Shown here: piece after piece, positions 41,411 through 50,661 of the stretch
Position numbering within the stretch: the stretch's first letter is position 1
How the letters are laid out: each line of letters starts with the position of its first letter
DNA from: an uncultured Mucilaginibacter sp.
GTDB taxonomy: Bacteria; Bacteroidota; Bacteroidia; Sphingobacteriales; Sphingobacteriaceae
Length of the DNA stretch: 64,000 bases
Assembly: GCF_946479965.1 (NCBI RefSeq)
Contig: NZ_CAMLHX010000005.1
Coordinates: forward strand, 57,500 to 121,499
Direction: 5' to 3'
Position numbers and translations under genes: made by a program
The notes under the pieces: generated by a model
The model's database searches: none
The model's input: the letters and a program-made list of their open reading frames with translations, nothing else
What the model was told of the DNA's origin: nothing

Positions 41411-43948
41411 ATGGAAGCTAAATTTTCGCCGCGGGTAAAAGATGTAATACAATACAGCAGAGAGGAGGCCTTGCGCCTTGGGCACGACTATATCGGCACG
41501 GAGCATCTTTTGCTTGGGCTTATAAGGGATGGTGACGGAGTGGCTATTAAGCTGCTTAAAGAACTGGCAGTTGATACTGCCAGGCTTCGCCGTTCTGTTG
41601 AAGACGCTGTAAAAGGAACTATAGGAACTAACGTACATATTGGCAGCATTCCGCTGACAAAGCAAGCCGAGAAAGTATTGAAGATAACTTACCTTGAAGC
41701 AAAGATCTTTAAAAGCGATGTAATAGGCACCGAGCATTTGCTGTTGTCTATCCTTCGCGATGAGGACAATATTGCGTCACAAATATTGATGCAGTTTAAT
41801 GTTAATTACGAGATTTTTAAAGGCGAGGTTGAATCGCACAAAAATAACGTAACCGATGAAATGCCGGGTGGCTCACCAACAGGTGGCGACGACGACTTTA
41901 AGGAAGAAGAAGCATTTAATCAGCCTAAAAAGGTATCAGACATCAAATCAAAAACGCCGGTATTAGACAACTTTGGCCGCGATTTAACCCGCGCTGCCGA
42001 GGATGGTAAACTGGACCCGATTGTAGGAAGAGAGAAAGAGATCGAGCGGGTATCGCAGATATTATCACGTCGTAAAAAGAACAACCCGATATTGATTGGT
42101 GAGCCGGGCGTTGGTAAAAGCGCAATTGCCGAAGGTTTGGCATTACGTATAGTACAGCGCAAGGTTTCGCGCGTGTTGTTTAACAAACGTGTAGTTACTT
42201 TAGATCTGGCATCGCTGGTGGCAGGTACAAAATACCGCGGCCAGTTTGAGGAGCGTATGAAAGCTGTTATGAACGAGCTTGAAAAATCTCCGGATGTGAT
42301 CTTGTTTATTGATGAGATCCATACCATTGTTGGTGCAGGCGGGGCTTCGGGCTCGTTAGATGCATCTAACATGTTTAAACCGGCTTTGGCCAGGGGCGAA
42401 ATACAATGCATTGGTGCTACAACTTTAGATGAGTATCGTCAGTATATTGAGAAAGACGGCGCTTTAGATCGTCGTTTCCAGAAGGTAATGGTTGAACCGG
42501 CCACACCTGCTGAAACCGTGGAGATATTAACCCGCATAAAAGATAAATACGAAGAGCACCACGGTGTAACTTACACCCAGGAAGCTATTGAAGCCTGCGT
42601 TGCTTTAACCACCCGTTATATTACTGACAGGTTTTTACCTGATAAGGCGATAGACGCACTGGATGAATCGGGCTCACGTGTGCACTTGACCAATATCCAC
42701 GTTCCGCAAGAGATACTGGATATTGAGAATAAAATTGAGCAGATAAAGGTAGAGAAGAACAAAGTGGTACGCAGCCAAAAGTATGAGGAAGCGGCCAAGT
42801 TGCGCGATACTGAAAAACATTTGCTGGAAGAGCTGGAACAAGCCAAAGGTGTTTGGGAAGCTGAAACAAAATCAAAACGTTACACGGTAACCGAAGATAA
42901 TGTTGCCGAGGTGGTATCTATGATGACCGGTATCCCGGTACAGAAAGTTGGCCAGGCTGATAGCCAGAAATTACTCAACATGTCTGAAAAGATTGGTGAG
43001 AAAATTATTGGCCAGGACGATGCTGTTAAAAAACTGGCCCGTGCTATCCAGCGTACCCGTGCCGGGTTAAAAGATCCTAAAAAGCCTATTGGCTCGTTTA
43101 TATTCCTGGGCCCAACCGGCGTAGGTAAAACAGAGCTGGCAAAAGAGCTTGCACGCTTTATGTTTGATACCGAAGACGCGCTTATACAAATTGATATGAG
43201 CGAGTACATGGAGAAATTCGCGGTATCACGTTTAGTGGGAGCGCCTCCGGGATATGTAGGTTACGAAGAAGGTGGACAGTTAACAGAAAAAGTACGCCGC
43301 AAACCATATGCTGTAGTATTATTGGATGAGATTGAAAAAGCTCATCCTGATGTATTCAATATATTGTTACAGGTGCTGGATGAAGGTCAGCTGACAGACT
43401 CATTAGGCCGTAAAGTTGATTTCAGAAATGCTATCATCATCATGACATCAAACATTGGCGCACGCCAATTGAAAGATTTTGGTCAGGGTGTTGGTTTCAG
43501 TACAGCGGCGCAAACCAGTCAGACCGATGCGCATGCAAGAGGTGTGATTGAAAATGCTTTGAAACGTGCTTTCGCTCCGGAGTTTTTAAACCGTATTGAT
43601 GATGTGATCGTATTCAACTCATTGGGTAAAGAAGAGATCTTCAAGATCATTGATATAGAGTTGGCTTCATTGTTCGGTCGTGTTAATAGCTTAGGCTACA
43701 AAATTGAACTTACTGAAGGTGCCAAAGAGTTTATTGCCGATAAAGGTTACGACTCGCAATTTGGTGCCCGTCCGCTTAAACGTGCCATCCAAAAATACCT
43801 GGAAGATCCGATTGCTGAAGAGATACTGAAAGGCGAGCTTGGCGATGCCGAGACCATGTTGGTTGATTACGATAAAGATGCTAACGAGATAAAGGTGACC
43901 GGAAAGAAAGCCCCGGGTAAAAAGCCAAAGCAAGAAGAACAGAACTAA
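41411..43948 (+). CDS. clpC: Clp protease ATP-binding subunit ClpC
   Basis: 845 residues, full length. It has two N-terminal Clp repeats (FSPRVKDVIQYSREEALRLG, IGTEHLLLGLI), a first AAA module with Walker A GEPGVGKS and Walker B FIDEIH, a UVR-type middle region (VRSQKYEEAAKLRD), a second AAA module with GPTGVGKT and LLDEIEKAH, and the ClpP-binding loop VGF near residue 697. It unfolds substrates for ClpP and has a role in stress protein quality control. Start supported by the AGGAG six bases upstream. A strong terminator follows. Confidence 0.97.
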   Translation: MEAKFSPRVKDVIQYSREEALRLGHDYIGTEHLLLGLIRDGDGVAIKLLKELAVDTARLRRSVEDAVKGTIGTNVHIGSIPLTKQAEKVLKITYLEAKIFKSDVIGTEHLLLSILRDEDNIASQILMQFNVNYEIFKGEVESHKNNVTDEMPGGSPTGGDDDFKEEEAFNQPKKVSDIKSKTPVLDNFGRDLTRAAEDGKLDPIVGREKEIERVSQILSRRKKNNPILIGEPGVGKSAIAEGLALRIVQRKVSRVLFNKRVVTLDLASLVAGTKYRGQFEERMKAVMNELEKSPDVILFIDEIHTIVGAGGASGSLDASNMFKPALARGEIQCIGATTLDEYRQYIEKDGALDRRFQKVMVEPATPAETVEILTRIKDKYEEHHGVTYTQEAIEACVALTTRYITDRFLPDKAIDALDESGSRVHLTNIHVPQEILDIENKIEQIKVEKNKVVRSQKYEEAAKLRDTEKHLLEELEQAKGVWEAETKSKRYTVTEDNVAEVVSMMTGIPVQKVGQADSQKLLNMSEKIGEKIIGQDDAVKKLARAIQRTRAGLKDPKKPIGSFIFLGPTGVGKTELAKELARFMFDTEDALIQIDMSEYMEKFAVSRLVGAPPGYVGYEEGGQLTEKVRRKPYAVVLLDEIEKAHPDVFNILLQVLDEGQLTDSLGRKVDFRNAIIIMTSNIGARQLKDFGQGVGFSTAAQTSQTDAHARGVIENALKRAFAPEFLNRIDDVIVFNSLGKEEIFKIIDIELASLFGRVNSLGYKIELTEGAKEFIADKGYDSQFGARPLKRAIQKYLEDPIAEEILKGELGDAETMLVDYDKDANEIKVTGKKAPGKKPKQEEQN

Positions 43949-43970
43949 TTTAGTTCGAATAAATAAGGTA

Positions 43971-44007
43971 ACGTCCCGGTAGATCAATCTATCGGGACGT
44001 TTTTTTT
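43971..44007 (+). terminator. clpC terminator
   Basis: ACGTCCCG and CGGGACGT, extended by TAGAT/ATCTA, form a long stem followed by seven or more Ts. Confidence 0.85.
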
Positions 44008-44107
44008 GTGCTTAATTACCCAAAATGGAAAAAGTTGAAAATATCAAAACCAACGGCTAAACCTTTTGGTTACAATTAAATCATACAGTAACTAAATTAA
44101 AGCACTT

Positions 44108-44509
44108 ATGAAAAAAAGTTTATTAATAGTGTTAGCAGTTATGTTTGTAGCAGCTATAACATCATGTACAAAAAAGTACGTTACACCCAATACCAATACA
44201 ACGGTATATGCAACAGTAAAAGCCAATAGTTGGGTATTAGACCCCGCCGACGGCGGTTCGTATGCTGCTACTGTACTCGTTCCTGCTCTCGACAATAAAT
44301 ACAACGAAGATGGAGCAGTACTGGTTTATTTATCATTTGGAGATGGAGTGTTTGAGCAAATACCCCAGGTATACGCAGGTCAGTCGTACAGTTATTACCA
44401 TACAACCGGCAAAGTTGTAATTTACTCACAGGCACCTAACGGTGGTCCTAAAACACCGCCTACAAACGACATTAGGGTTAAAATAGTGCTAATAGATTCT
44501 AATTATTAG
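44108..44509 (+). CDS. small lipoprotein, unknown function
   Basis: 133 residues. The signal MKKSLLIVLAVMFVAAITSC ends in a lipobox with Cys20. The mature part is rich in Tyr, Asn and Thr with beta tendency (TVYATVKANSWVLD, AGQSYSYYHTTGKVVIYS). No family is recognised. It is monocistronic and followed by a bidirectional terminator. Confidence 0.7.
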   Translation: MKKSLLIVLAVMFVAAITSCTKKYVTPNTNTTVYATVKANSWVLDPADGGSYAATVLVPALDNKYNEDGAVLVYLSFGDGVFEQIPQVYAGQSYSYYHTTGKVVIYSQAPNGGPKTPPTNDIRVKIVLIDSNY

Positions 44510-44527
44510 CAGCCGGTGTAAAAAAAC

Positions 44528-44562
44528 AAAAGCCCTCCTGATTTATCGGGAGGGCTTTTTGC
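44528..44562. terminator. bidirectional terminator between convergent genes
   Basis: AAAGCCCTCC and GGAGGGCTTT form a 10-bp stem with T-rich sequence after it on both strands. Confidence 0.8.
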
Positions 44563-44591
44563 TTTTAGCAAATTGCTTATTGAGTTAGGAA

Positions 44592-45404
44592 TTATTTCTC
44601 CATTTGTTCTATCACCTCTTTGGTAACACCGGTGAAAGAAAAACCACCATCGTGGAATAGGTTCTGCATGGTCACCATGCGGGTAAGGTCTGAAAATAAC
44701 GATACGCAATAATCAGCACATTGAGCGGCATCAGCATTACCCAGCGGGCTCATTTTCTCGGCGTAGTTAATAAAGCCGTCAAAGCCTTTAACGCCTGATC
44801 CTGCAGTGGTGCGGGTTGGCGATTGAGATACAGTGTTTACGCGAACTTTCTTTTGGGTACCGTAGAAGTAACCGAAGTTGCGTGCAATGCTTTCTAAAAT
44901 GGCTTTATTATCGGCCATATCGTTATAGTCAGGGAATACCCGTTGAGCGGCGATATAAGTTAGCGCCACAACTGATCCCCACTCGTTTATCGCATCCATT
45001 TTCATGGCGGCTTGCAATACACGGTGCAGACTTAAAGCTGATATATCAAAACCCTTGTGGGTAAAGTCGTAGTTGTTTTGCGTATAGGGAATAGATTTGC
45101 GCACGTTAACGCTCATGCCTATAGAGTGCAGCACAAAATCAACACCACCACCAAAATGATCCATGGTTTGGGTTAGCAGGTTGTTGATATCATCATTATT
45201 GGTAACATCGGCACCAATAACAGGCGCGTTGCATTCTTCAGCCAGTTTATTCAATTCGCCCATGCGTAAGGCTATTGGAGCGTTGCTCAACACAATTTGA
45301 GCTCCTTCTTCAACCGCGCGTTGCGCAACTTTCCAGGCGATAGACTGCTCATTCAATGCACCGAAGATGATGCCTTTTTTCCCTTTTAATAAATTATAAG
45401 CCAT
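44592..45404 (-). CDS. fabI: enoyl-ACP reductase FabI
   Basis: 270 residues, full length. The NADH-binding start KKGIIFGALNEQSIAWKVA, the LHSIGMS segment, and the catalytic pair in Tyr-Ile-Ala-Ala-Gln and YNDMADNK (Tyr-x6-Lys) are all in place. It reduces trans-2-enoyl-ACP in the last step of fatty acid elongation and is the classical triclosan target. A TACATTTG box lies upstream at 45430-45437. It appears monocistronic. Confidence 0.95.
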   Translation of the reverse strand: MAYNLLKGKKGIIFGALNEQSIAWKVAQRAVEEGAQIVLSNAPIALRMGELNKLAEECNAPVIGADVTNNDDINNLLTQTMDHFGGGVDFVLHSIGMSVNVRKSIPYTQNNYDFTHKGFDISALSLHRVLQAAMKMDAINEWGSVVALTYIAAQRVFPDYNDMADNKAILESIARNFGYFYGTQKKVRVNTVSQSPTRTTAGSGVKGFDGFINYAEKMSPLGNADAAQCADYCVSLFSDLTRMVTMQNLFHDGGFSFTGVTKEVIEQMEK

Positions 45405-45429
45405 TTATTTGAGTTTGATTATAACGGGG

Positions 45430-45437
45430 CAAATGTA
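45430..45437 (-). promoter_or_regulatory. -7 promoter element of fabI
   Basis: The minus strand reads TACATTTG; it predicts a leader of about 20 nt. A TTG at -33 was not found. Confidence 0.45.
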
Positions 45438-45470
45438 TGTATTTATTTAAATGTATAATAATTCAATTAT

Positions 45471-45541
45471 GCTCGTTTATCGCGATGCAATCGCTTAACC
45501 ATATTAAGCGCTCGTCGCAGACGAGCGCAAGATAAATGAGC
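45471..45541. repeat. 71-bp nested palindrome upstream of fabI
   Basis: Outer arms GCTCGTTTATC (45471-45481) and GATAAATGAGC (45531-45541) pair with one mismatch. Inside are two perfect hairpins: CGCTTAA/TTAAGCG (45492-45510) and GCGCTCGTC/GACGAGCGC (45508-45528). It may also end transcription of the lipoprotein gene located just upstream on the minus strand. Confidence 0.65.
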
Positions 45542-45550
45542 GCAACTTGA

Positions 45551-46081
45551 TTACTTATCTCTATTTGGATCAAAAGAATCTTTAAAGTAAATCTCATCTA
45601 TCTTCACCTTTTTCCCGTCCTTGATAGTTCGTATCGCGCCTATTTGTAAATTATTATCCAGCCAATTTCCATTAACCTTCTCTTCATGCCTTATGCCGGA
45701 CAGATCCCAGTCAGTAACGAGTTTTATTTGATAGTCCGAGAAAATCGACCGATTTAAGAATGATAGATTTTCTTTGAAATAACTGTAATTAATGCTCTTC
45801 CTTTTATTCCAAATCGTTCCATAGAAAGTGGCCGTCTCTAAGTTGTATCCTTCTAAGAAGTATAAGGTATCGATTTCACCTTCTAACAGAGAGGTTGTGT
45901 CCAAAGCATAGGCTTTCATTCTCGCTTTATTTTTGTGACTGCTTAAATGGAAGGGAGACTTATCATTAGCTCCCCCATTCTTTTTATAAATTTTTGAGGA
46001 GATGGTAAGAAAGGAGGCTTTAGGTGAGCAACCAATTAATCCTATGATCAATAAAAGAATTATGCCTTTAAGGGTGCTCAT
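45551..46081 (-). CDS. lipoprotein of unknown function
   Basis: 176 residues from ATG 46081 (an in-frame ATG at 46102 would add seven residues). The signal MSTLKGIILLLIIGLIGC ends in a lipobox. The mature part is charged and rich in Lys, Asp and Tyr, with KSINYSYFKENLSFLNRSIF and VTDWDLSGIRHEEKVNGNW; no family is recognised. It follows recN in the same direction after 36 bp, so it may share its transcript. Confidence 0.65.
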   Translation of the reverse strand: MSTLKGIILLLIIGLIGCSPKASFLTISSKIYKKNGGANDKSPFHLSSHKNKARMKAYALDTTSLLEGEIDTLYFLEGYNLETATFYGTIWNKRKSINYSYFKENLSFLNRSIFSDYQIKLVTDWDLSGIRHEEKVNGNWLDNNLQIGAIRTIKDGKKVKIDEIYFKDSFDPNRDK

Positions 46082-46117
46082 CGTCTGAAGTTTTGATGTC
46101 AATATTGCAAAACCGCT

Positions 46118-47770
46118 TTAGGGGGCTAACAATTCCCTTGCATTTTGCAATGCACTCTCTCCGGGCTTATCCCCGCTTAGCATTTTGGCTATCTCGGTCA
46201 CCCGTTCGTTGTTGTTTAGCTGCTTAATACGGGTATAGGTAGTTGCCGCCGTATCGTCTTTATACACATAATAATGCGCCTTGCCTTTGCTGGCTATTTG
46301 CGGCAAGTGAGTTATGGTAATTACCTGCAAGTTCTCGGCCAGTTGCTGCATTATCAACCCCACACGATTTGCTACCTCGCCGGATACACCTGTGTCTATC
46401 TCGTCAAAAATGATGGTAGGCAAGGCCGTGTTTTTAGCGATGAGGGATTTAATGCCCAGCATCAGCCGAGAAAGCTCACCGCCTGATGCCACTTTGCTCA
46501 TTTCTGCCAAGGCATGACCTTTATTTGCTGAGAACAGGAAGCGAACAGCATTTGCGCCATCTTTTTCCAATTCGCTATCAGTTAAATTTATATTTAACGC
46601 TGCATTGCTCATACCCATTTCGGCCAGGCTGTGCACCACTTGTTTCTCTATTTCAGGGATGGCCTTGGCGCGCCCGGCAGCTAATTTACCGGCCAGTTGC
46701 TCCAGTTCTTTTCTTTCTGCTGCTAACTGCTGCTGCAACTTTTCAATGGCTTCGTCGCCAAAAACAGCTTGTTGTATTTTGCCTGATAGTTCTTCCTGCA
46801 AAGCAAGTAACTCCGCATTGGTACTCACGCGATGCTTTTTTTGCAGGTTGTAGATGATGGTAAGGCGGGTATTTATATCAGCGGCACGGGCTTCGTCGGT
46901 ATAGGTGCGTTGCTCAATATTATCAATTTCGGCAGCAATATCTTTCAATTCAATTACTACGCTGTTTAATCTTTCGCGCAGTTCCTCAATCTCCGGATTA
47001 AATTTAGCAGGTGTTCCTAATTGCGTACCCGCCTCGCGTAGTTGCAACAACGCAGCGGCTTCGCTTTCCTGCAACAGGTAATTGGCAGCTAATAAATTGC
47101 GTTTAATTTCTTCGGCGTTATTTAGCGTGTAAAGCTCCTTTTCCAGTTTTTCCTGCTCATTGGCAACTAGTGCAGCTTTTTCAAGCTCATCAAACTGAAA
47201 CTGGTAATAATCAAGGTCGGCCTTAGCTTTTTTGCTGTCTTCTATCAGCAGCTTTAGACGGGCGCCTCCTTTTTTATACTGACTGAATTTTACGCGATAT
47301 TCATCCAACAACGCCGGGTGTTTTGCAACGGCATCAACCACCATCAACTGAAACAAGGGATTATTGATCTCTAATGTGGCATGTTGTGAGTGGATATCTA
47401 TCAGTTTCTCTCCTAAAGTTTTTAAAACAGTAAGGTTTACCGGAGTATCGTTTACAAAAGAGCGCGATTTACCATCTGCAGATATTTCGCGGCGTAGAAC
47501 GGTTTCAGCCTCATAATCCAGGTCGTTCTCCTCAAAAAAACTTTTTAGGTGAAACCCATCAATTTTAAACAGGCCCTCTATAATGCATTTTTTTTGCTGA
47601 TTGAAAAAGTAGCGGCTCTCCGCCCGTTGACCCAGTATTAGTGACAGCGCACCCAGAACGATGGATTTACCCGCACCGGTCTCGCCCGTAAGTATGTTTA
47701 GGCCCTTGTCGAAAACAATTTCCAGGTCATCAATTAAAGCGTAGTTATTAATACTTAGCTTTTGCAGCAT
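46118..47770 (-). CDS. recN: DNA repair protein RecN
   Basis: 550 residues, full length SMC-like ATPase. Walker A is GETGAGKS near residue 30, two coiled-coil arms run from about 150 to 370, the ABC signature is KVASGGELSRLMLGIK and Walker B is TIIFDEIDTGVSGEVA. It acts in double-strand-break repair with RecA. In many Bacteroidota recN lies with bamD-rpoZ-coaBC-porD; here it is 13 kb away. Followed by a lipoprotein gene. Confidence 0.95.
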   Translation of the reverse strand: MLQKLSINNYALIDDLEIVFDKGLNILTGETGAGKSIVLGALSLILGQRAESRYFFNQQKKCIIEGLFKIDGFHLKSFFEENDLDYEAETVLRREISADGKSRSFVNDTPVNLTVLKTLGEKLIDIHSQHATLEINNPLFQLMVVDAVAKHPALLDEYRVKFSQYKKGGARLKLLIEDSKKAKADLDYYQFQFDELEKAALVANEQEKLEKELYTLNNAEEIKRNLLAANYLLQESEAAALLQLREAGTQLGTPAKFNPEIEELRERLNSVVIELKDIAAEIDNIEQRTYTDEARAADINTRLTIIYNLQKKHRVSTNAELLALQEELSGKIQQAVFGDEAIEKLQQQLAAERKELEQLAGKLAAGRAKAIPEIEKQVVHSLAEMGMSNAALNINLTDSELEKDGANAVRFLFSANKGHALAEMSKVASGGELSRLMLGIKSLIAKNTALPTIIFDEIDTGVSGEVANRVGLIMQQLAENLQVITITHLPQIASKGKAHYYVYKDDTAATTYTRIKQLNNNERVTEIAKMLSGDKPGESALQNARELLAP

Positions 47771-47909
47771 ACAGGCATCCTTTATTTAGGTTACTAAAGT
47801 ACAAAAAACGCGGGTTTTTGTTGGTAAAATACGGCCAACTATTCAGGTTCACATTTCCCCGGAAAGCGAAATATGCGTTGCTTAATGACCATTTGTTTGA
47901 AGCAGCAAG

Positions 47910-48150
47910 TGTTCCAAACCGATTAATTTGCTGTTCCAAAGTGTTCCAATTTTAAGCGAAAATTGAAAAGCGCCACAATATGCTTATTATCAGTTGTTTG
48001 CAGGTGTTTTACAGTTAACCTTACTGACTTATAAGTAGTTTCAAAGTGTTCCAAACTGTTTCGCTTACAAAATCAAACCTGCTGAAAAACAAATAGTTAG
48101 CACCGTCAGTCATATTTTCAATATCACAAGGCTTTATATTTTTTGGAACA
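47910..48150. repeat. element B: intergenic element bounded by TGTTCCAAA repeats
   Basis: TGTTCCAA(A/T) occurs at 47910, 47932, 47942 and 48047, with an inverted TTTTGGAACA at 48141-48150. The 37-bp segment 48007-48043 matches 35065-35101 of element A at 32 positions, in the same orientation. The gap 47771-48230 has no gene. Together with element A it defines a small repeat family of unknown nature. Confidence 0.55.
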
Positions 48151-48180
48151 GCAGTGGCCCGGCAAACAACCGCAAAAAAC

Positions 48181-48207
48181 AAAGGACCGGCGTACGGCCG
48201 GTCCTTT
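48181..48207 (-). terminator. terminator of the BlaR1-like gene
   Basis: AAAGGACCGG and CCGGTCCTTT form a 10-bp stem with a 7-nt loop; on the minus strand GTTTTTT follows. Confidence 0.8.
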
Positions 48208-48230
48208 CAAACTAAATATAAACTGATCTA

Positions 48231-50246
48231 CTATAAAGGTTTTGCCGCTGGGGCAACTTTAGCTTCAGGAGCTTCTTTTGCCTCAGGTTTCTCAGGCGCT
48301 TCGGGTTTCTCAGGTGCTTCAGGTTTCTCAGGCAATTCCTTAAGCTCTTTGATGATTTCCACCTCTTTCATCACTTTTTTAAAATCTGGGCTATCTTTAA
48401 ACTTTTCGGCCATTTTTAGCGCCTGTTCTACCATCTTTTGCTGTTGCTTTTTCCACTCGGGGCTGTTAGTCATTTTTTTACTCATCTCGGCCGCCTTTAG
48501 GCCAAACGCGGTAGCATTTTTAACAAGCTCTGCCTGGTTTTTTTGCCATTCGGCGCTGTTGGTAACTTTTGAACTTAGCTCCGCAGCTTGCAGGCCAATT
48601 TCTACAGCTTTTTGTACCAGTTCGTCTTTACGCTCTTCCCAGTTTGGGCTGCCAAACTCTTTTTCTAATTCCGCCGCTCTTTTTTCAATGTCAGCTTGCT
48701 TCTTTTTCCATTCAGGACTGTCAAACTGTTTCGACATTTTTTCGGCTTGTTTTTCAATAGCAGCTTGTTGCTTTTTCCATGCTTTGCTTTCAAACTTTTT
48801 ACTCATCGCCAACGCCTGTTTTTCAATAGCTGCCTGTTGTTTTTTAAATGCAGGGCTTTCAAAATAGGTATCCATTTTGTCAAAATGGGCGCTCATTTTG
48901 TCAAATGCCGAGTCGGTTCTAAACTTGAAATTAAAGTTGTGGTTTTCTCTGGCATCCAAATCACGCTTTACTTCGGCAGGCAGGTCAGCCGCTGAATTGT
49001 ATTCTTTGCGATTGCCCTTGTCATCAACAATTATGACCTTATATTTCCCAGGCTTCTTAGTGGTATCACCCAGATTAGTAAACGTAGTATCATCGTATTT
49101 AACTTCTACCCTATGTTTTTTTGCTTTAGGCGTAACGGCAACTTCCGGAGCTATTCGCTCCGACGAGCCAATATCGCCGCCCGATGTAAAGGCTGCCAGC
49201 ATTTTAATAGCCGGATCAAGGTTTTTAACTTTCAGTTTTCCGTCTTCAACTTTTGGGTTAAGCCAGGCTATGCTGGTTATGCCGAAGGTAAGCGCCAGTA
49301 CAGTTACCAATACCGGGCGAATATTTATGGTGTGTTTTTTAGTTTTCATGATTCTTTCAATTCTGTTAAGTAATTCAAATTTTCGCTTACCGGTAGCGGC
49401 AAGGGCCAGTTGCCATTGGTATTGCTTGTTTTCTTCTAATTTTAGCAGGGTTTGGGCGTAAATAAATGGCCTGCTGGTGGTTGCTATCACCAGGTCATCG
49501 CAGCTATGCTCTCTTTCCTCGCTGATGATTTTACCTATCAGCCGGGCAAAGGGGTTAAAGAAAAGCATAATGCCTATAACCTGTTGAATAAAATTATGAA
49601 GGTAATCGTTGCGTTTAACGTGGGCCAGTTCATGCAGCAATATGGCTTCAACTTCTTCCGTATTTAAATAACAGGATATAGATATCGGAAGTAGTATTAT
49701 TGGTTTAAAAAAACCGGTTACACAGGGCACATCAACCCATTCGCTAAACGCAGCATCAACTTTTGTTTTTAGATTTAATTGAGATGATAGCTTGCGGATA
49801 GATGCAGCAAATTCTGTTTGCGTAACGTATTTTTTTATCTGGTAAATGTTATTCCACGCGAAGGCCAGCTTAAGGGTATTAAAAACGAGGCCGACCACAT
49901 ATAGCACGGTAACATAAGGCATATAGCCTGCAATAGTTACATAGTATTTGTTAACCGGAGCTTGAATGCCCGTGTCTATCAACGCGGGCAATGCAACCGG
50001 ATTAAGCGCCAGCGGTGTAGTTGATTGCCATTGGTAATTGATCAGTTGTAAAAATAAGGTGTATAAAAACCATCCTAAAACAGCAGTAAGTGCACCAAAG
50101 CCAACACGATACCTGATAGCAGCCGGGACCTGCGGGAAAATCAATATAAATATGCGCAACAGCATATATATAATTAAGCCCTGCCACAGCGAATGAACGA
50201 CTGTGATACCCAAAACCTGGCTGATGTTATAAAACAGATTTTCCAT
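48231..50246 (-). CDS. M56-family (BlaR1-like) membrane metallopeptidase with helical repeat tail
   Basis: 671 residues. Four N-terminal membrane helices flank the M56 zinc peptidase domain; the motif HELAH (His205-Glu206..His209) is followed by a third-ligand region EEREHSCDD. After the last helix (about 307-325) the periplasmic part is not a penicillin-binding domain. From about 460 to 620 it has seven repeats opening with Ser-x-x-Trp/Phe-Lys-Lys (spaced 23 or 31 residues), then a Pro-Glu-Lys-rich tail. Probably cleaves the BlaI-like repressor encoded 30 bp upstream after sensing an envelope signal. The ligand is unknown. Confidence 0.85.
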   Translation of the reverse strand: MENLFYNISQVLGITVVHSLWQGLIIYMLLRIFILIFPQVPAAIRYRVGFGALTAVLGWFLYTLFLQLINYQWQSTTPLALNPVALPALIDTGIQAPVNKYYVTIAGYMPYVTVLYVVGLVFNTLKLAFAWNNIYQIKKYVTQTEFAASIRKLSSQLNLKTKVDAAFSEWVDVPCVTGFFKPIILLPISISCYLNTEEVEAILLHELAHVKRNDYLHNFIQQVIGIMLFFNPFARLIGKIISEEREHSCDDLVIATTSRPFIYAQTLLKLEENKQYQWQLALAATGKRKFELLNRIERIMKTKKHTINIRPVLVTVLALTFGITSIAWLNPKVEDGKLKVKNLDPAIKMLAAFTSGGDIGSSERIAPEVAVTPKAKKHRVEVKYDDTTFTNLGDTTKKPGKYKVIIVDDKGNRKEYNSAADLPAEVKRDLDARENHNFNFKFRTDSAFDKMSAHFDKMDTYFESPAFKKQQAAIEKQALAMSKKFESKAWKKQQAAIEKQAEKMSKQFDSPEWKKKQADIEKRAAELEKEFGSPNWEERKDELVQKAVEIGLQAAELSSKVTNSAEWQKNQAELVKNATAFGLKAAEMSKKMTNSPEWKKQQQKMVEQALKMAEKFKDSPDFKKVMKEVEIIKELKELPEKPEAPEKPEAPEKPEAKEAPEAKVAPAAKPL

Positions 50247-50276
50247 TGCGCTTTAGTTTTTTCTTTTAACTAATCA

Positions 50277-50651
50277 CTAACCCTTATTCTCAAATTGCTG
50301 TAAATACTTCTTTATCGCGTCCAACTCATCATTTGATGCACGGTGCTGCCCAAGCGCCTGTATCACCAAATCAGCAGTTGATCCTTTAAATACTGTATTG
50401 ATAATTTTATCCAGCGCGGTGCTTTGTGCCTGTTCCCTGCTTATTAAGGCTTTATACAAGTGTGTTTTGGCCGTAGTGTCGCGCTCAACCAAACCTTTGT
50501 CGTGCATTATCTGCATTAACTTTAGCGTAGTTGTGTAACCGGCATCTTTATTTTTTGCCAGTTCTTCATGCACGTCGCGTACGGTACATTGGCCCTTTTT
50601 CCAAATCACCTGTAAAATTTCAAGCTCGCTTTCTGTGGCTTTTAGTTCCAT
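50277..50651 (-). CDS. BlaI/MecI-family repressor
   Basis: 124 residues from ATG 50651, giving MELKATESELEILQVIWKKG, the family's standard N-terminus; the longer reading runs through the operator. The winged helix (CTVRDVHEELAKNKDAGYTTTLKLMQ) and dimer tail with the FKGSTADLVIQAL segment are complete. It likely represses its own operon and is inactivated by the M56 peptidase encoded downstream. Three overlapping operator dyads occupy the promoter at 50662-50701. Confidence 0.88.
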   Translation of the reverse strand: MELKATESELEILQVIWKKGQCTVRDVHEELAKNKDAGYTTTLKLMQIMHDKGLVERDTTAKTHLYKALISREQAQSTALDKIINTVFKGSTADLVIQALGQHRASNDELDAIKKYLQQFENKG

Positions 50652-50661
50652 AATTTCTCTA

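Noticed and set aside
48154..48867. 237-codon plus-strand ORF rich in Ser, Ala, Phe and Cys
   Set aside because: It is the antisense of the helical repeat tail of the BlaR1-like gene; the periodic residues mirror that repeat.
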